Translations under genes and position numbers: made by a program
Notes under the pieces: model-generated
The model's database searches: none
Told to the model about the DNA's origin: nothing
Seen by the model: the letters and a program-made list of their open reading frames with translations, nothing else
In this document: positions 61,260 to 64,000 of the stretch, piece by piece
Numbering within the stretch: position 1 is the stretch's first letter
Layout: the number at the start of each line of letters is the position of its first letter
Source of the DNA: Hydrangea macrophylla
Lineage: Eukaryota; Streptophyta; Magnoliopsida; Cornales; Hydrangeaceae
DNA length: 64,000 bases
Direction of reading: 5' to 3'
Assembly: GCA_033977485.1 (NCBI GenBank)
Contig: CM066984.1
Span: 32,841,501 to 32,905,500, forward strand

Positions 61260-61500
61260 TGTATCCTGGTCTCATTTCTAAAGAAATAAGTACTTACAGC
61301 TCAATATGGGTATACCCATGTATACTCATTACAGCTCTTATATGTTACAAAGTATTGAAACCACATCTCATTCTTGTCAGCTACTTCATTTTCCTTTCCA
61401 TTCCCAAGCTACTTTTCTGCTGCAAGCATGGTAATCTCCAGAACTGAACATTTTGGGGGGGGGGGGGGGGGTATGATTTATCATGCATAAGAATTAACTA
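61126..61500 (+). other. CALS5: Probable CALS5 3' UTR
   Basis: Follows the stop codon with (AT)n(TG)n near 61221-61258 and a 17-base G-run at 61455-61471. No clear polyadenylation signal stands out; AAGAAATAAG near 61280 is a weak candidate. Confidence 0.4.
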
Positions 61501-62354
61501 GTTTAACTTGGTGAAAGATAAGATTATAAAAGTTCCAAATATTACTACCAAAATCTCAGATTGGAGTATTTAACTTTGAGTAACATTATGCTTCCCAAAT
61601 GCTTCATATATCCATGATGGATACATTGTAGGAGTTGGCATGTTTTCGCATCAAGAACAACGAAACGAGTGTAAGTGTCAGGGTGGGGATTGTATATGCT
61701 TATAACTTCAAGAAATAAGAATGATGACTTGATATGGAAGGAAAGTGGCTTCAACGTGCTTTACAATGTCACTTCTCTTGAGAAGTAGTAATTCACTCGC
61801 CCCCATCACTTTGTCTGCAATTTGTTTGTTCTACCGCGTTCTGCTCCGACGAAATAGAATCACCAAAACTTTGGTTTTGTAAAGCATAATACATACAAAA
61901 AGTGATTTCTGCAGCAGTACAATGTTTGTGTAAATCTGTCTAAGTTGGGAGAAGAAAGGTTGCAGAGATTTTTTTGTATTCATTGAATATGTACCAAGTG
62001 TTTTCAAAGGTTTACAAAAAGTAATTTCACGCTATATTGATCTATCTCTTTATAGGTAATCTGTCCGTTTACAAGATTGCAATTGACTAGTTGACTGATC
62101 GCTAGACAGAGATTCCGAAAAAAAAAATGTAATTGTTTTTAGAGGTTATCCAGAGATTTTATCTGCTGTTATAAAATGTCTAGTTGAAATGGTTTTAATT
62201 TCTTAGTTTTGGCCTTTTTATTTCATTATTTTTTAAGATCTATGCATTGGAATTGCCAATTTTAAAAACTAATATACTTTCAGTCTCAATTCATTCATTG
62301 ATTTTCCTTATCACACCTGATATAACTGTTTGATAATAAAATTGTAGTGTGGTG
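61501..62354. other. Intergenic DNA with nothing recognised
   Basis: AT-rich sequence on both strands without a credible gene, repeat or mobile element boundary. Confidence 0.55.
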
Positions 62355-63030
62355 TGTTGGGCGTGCCAGAGTCCACGTGGACTCGAGAAAAATTGCGATT
62401 AACCTACTCTAACTTCTAATTCAGGCGATTTTGTTGTTAAAATTGCTCTTAAAACAACAAAAATGTGGGTTTTTACCATACTTTGATGCAAGCGAGCAAT
62501 TATAAATGGAAATTGAAAAAAGGAAACAAATCAAACACTGAGATTTAGAATACCTTCACGGACATCATCATCTTCATTGATTGAATTCAAGTAGTGATTA
62601 CAAACGCTCAAAGAATAATTACAAACACTCCAAAGAGAACAATGAGAACTCATAGATCACTCGAGAACAAGAACAATATTGTTATGAGGAGAAACTAAAG
62701 TTTGCTAGCGCAGAAGTGGCGTGTGTGTTAGCCCCCCTCAAATGTTGCCCACTCAGCTCAATTTATAGACTTGAATACATAACCGTTCATGTTAGTGGGA
62801 TTAGCGGGGTTAGTGGGGTTAATGGCCCCTAATTTCTAGGTGTGGACAAGTTACTGCTCCCACTATGTCCCATGACCAACTTCCACGATCTATTTGATGA
62901 TCTCACTTCTGCCACGTTCCTCTTTCATGTAATTGCTTTCTCTCTAGCTCAGCATCTCTTAGAGCACACGTTCTCATCCCTGCTTAACAGCCTAACAGCC
63001 TTGTGAGTAGATCCCAGCTTACCGGTAGCA
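62355..63030 (-). mobile_element. Minus-strand LTR (Copia-type) with polypurine tract
   Basis: On the minus strand the LTR runs from TGCTACCGGTAAGCTGGGAT (63030) to GGCACGCCCAACA (62355), with TG…CA ends and 676 bp. Immediately upstream on that strand is the polypurine tract CTAAGAGGGGGA (63042-63031). A TATA box TCTATAAATTGAG lies at about 62769-62757. No internal coding part follows, because another LTR starts at 63068. Confidence 0.6.
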
Positions 63031-63067
63031 TCCCCCTCTTAGTAGATTGATCCTTGTTGGTTGACGG

Positions 63068-64000
63068 TGTTGGGAATATGCCCTCAAACCAGTTAGTTGG
63101 ACAATGGAATATCAAAATGCATTTATGCATGTTAGTTCATGAGATGAATATTAGACTGAAATCCTTAAACAACATTGCATGTGGTTCATTTGTGTATGCG
63201 ATTACACATGTGAGATATGAATCACAAATCCTTGTTGTTTCAAGTTAGTCACAGTGGATGATAAGTCTGGATAACTTATCAGGTATACACTGTAGCATGA
63301 TTAACGTCTACGGGGTAGAATGATGAATCTCATTCATAAGAGTCTTTGACTCTTGGTTAATATGCTAGTGCACTCGGTGCATTGACGGACCTGAGTTAAA
63401 CCTATTGACACCTAAACGCTGTCACCGTCAATAGGAACTCAAAACTTGTATAGGAATACATGTCCTTAATCCTGAGACAGTTATGAACGCAAGTTGTATG
63501 CTTGATTGCTTTGACTTACCAATCAGTGAGGTCTTGCTAGATCAACACCTGGGTATCTTGGGTAAATCAGGTATACAATGTTACGAACATATATTGTCAA
63601 GATGGAATTCTACCCTCTTCTATAAAACGAAGAGTAAGTATTCCCTCGAGAATGTCACTAGGAGTGATTACTGAATGCTGGCCAGCCTTGTCAACAAAGT
63701 GTTATTGTTGACATGTTTAGTAATCCAAGCGTAGTGAATGATACTTGAGGAATATAAGATGTACTATCTATTGGGTCGACAGTATCTTAACACATACATC
63801 CCAAAGATAGATACGAATACTGCCTGGTAGAGGGACATCCGTATCATATTATACAAGTCTAGCAATCACTTATGTATGTGTGATTATGTTCTTATGCACT
63901 GGTGCAATTATCATTTTATAGTGGCATTAATGATAATTGATTAATTATTGATTCCTTAGTCAAGAGTACTGACTAGATGGAATAATAATTAATCGGAGCC
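63068..64000 (+). mobile_element. Partial Copia-like LTR at the window edge
   Basis: Begins TGTTGGGAATATGCCCTCAA, the well-known start of a Tork-like Copia LTR group, and continues with phrases of that family such as TTAGTTCATGAGATGA and GTGCACTCGGTGCATTGACG. At least 933 bp; the end lies outside the window. Small open frames inside are not genes. Confidence 0.65.

Overview
The window looks like plant nuclear DNA, from a eudicot-type angiosperm. It is AT-rich, and one protein-coding gene is split over many small GT-AG exons. It also holds plant-type LTR retrotransposons, TRIMs, hAT, Mutator and Tourist-like MITEs, a CACTA end, and a satellite with a ~179 bp monomer. The species cannot be named from the sequence alone.

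Layout. 1-3294: non-genic DNA with a broken minus-strand gene remnant (about 100-468), microsatellites, a 98 bp tandem duplication and a CT-rich tract. 3295-29638: about 26 kb of one tandem satellite, roughly 145 monomers. Three monomer types (A, B, C) recur in order as a ~537 bp trimer, overlaid by larger block duplications of 8, 14, 26, 35 and 40 monomers. A 332 bp TRIM (3428-3759) sits in the edge of the array. 29639-30124: a decayed CACTA-like terminus made of palindromic TTTGGCGACGAAAT-type units. 30125-34316: parts of a large Ty3/gypsy Tat/Ogre-like element, including a ~2.1 kb LTR with its own TATA box. 34317-35224: a hAT element with an exact 8 bp target duplication. 35225-38150: Helitron-like end, a Mutator MITE and a further MITE, forming the distal promoter of the gene.

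38650-61125: the only intact gene, a plus-strand callose synthase 5 (CALS5/GSL2) orthologue. I could thread 42 coding exons with consistent phase into 5,751 nt (1,916 aa plus stop), close to the ~1,920 aa usual for this family. CalS5 is the plasma-membrane 1,3-beta-glucan synthase that makes the callose wall of microspore tetrads and pollen tubes. The introns carry many insertions: two hAT-like elements, nested TRIMs, an antisense LINE fragment, Tourist-like MITEs and a foldback MITE. Points of concern in the gene are a GA instead of GT donor after exon 22, two GC-AG introns after exons 6 and 7, and a TRIM that ends 9 bp before exon 35.

61126-64000: 3' UTR and flank, then a minus-strand Copia-type LTR with its polypurine tract, and a second, plus-strand Copia-like LTR starting at 63068 and running off the window.

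All family assignments come from reading the sequence and from remembered family features. No database search was run.
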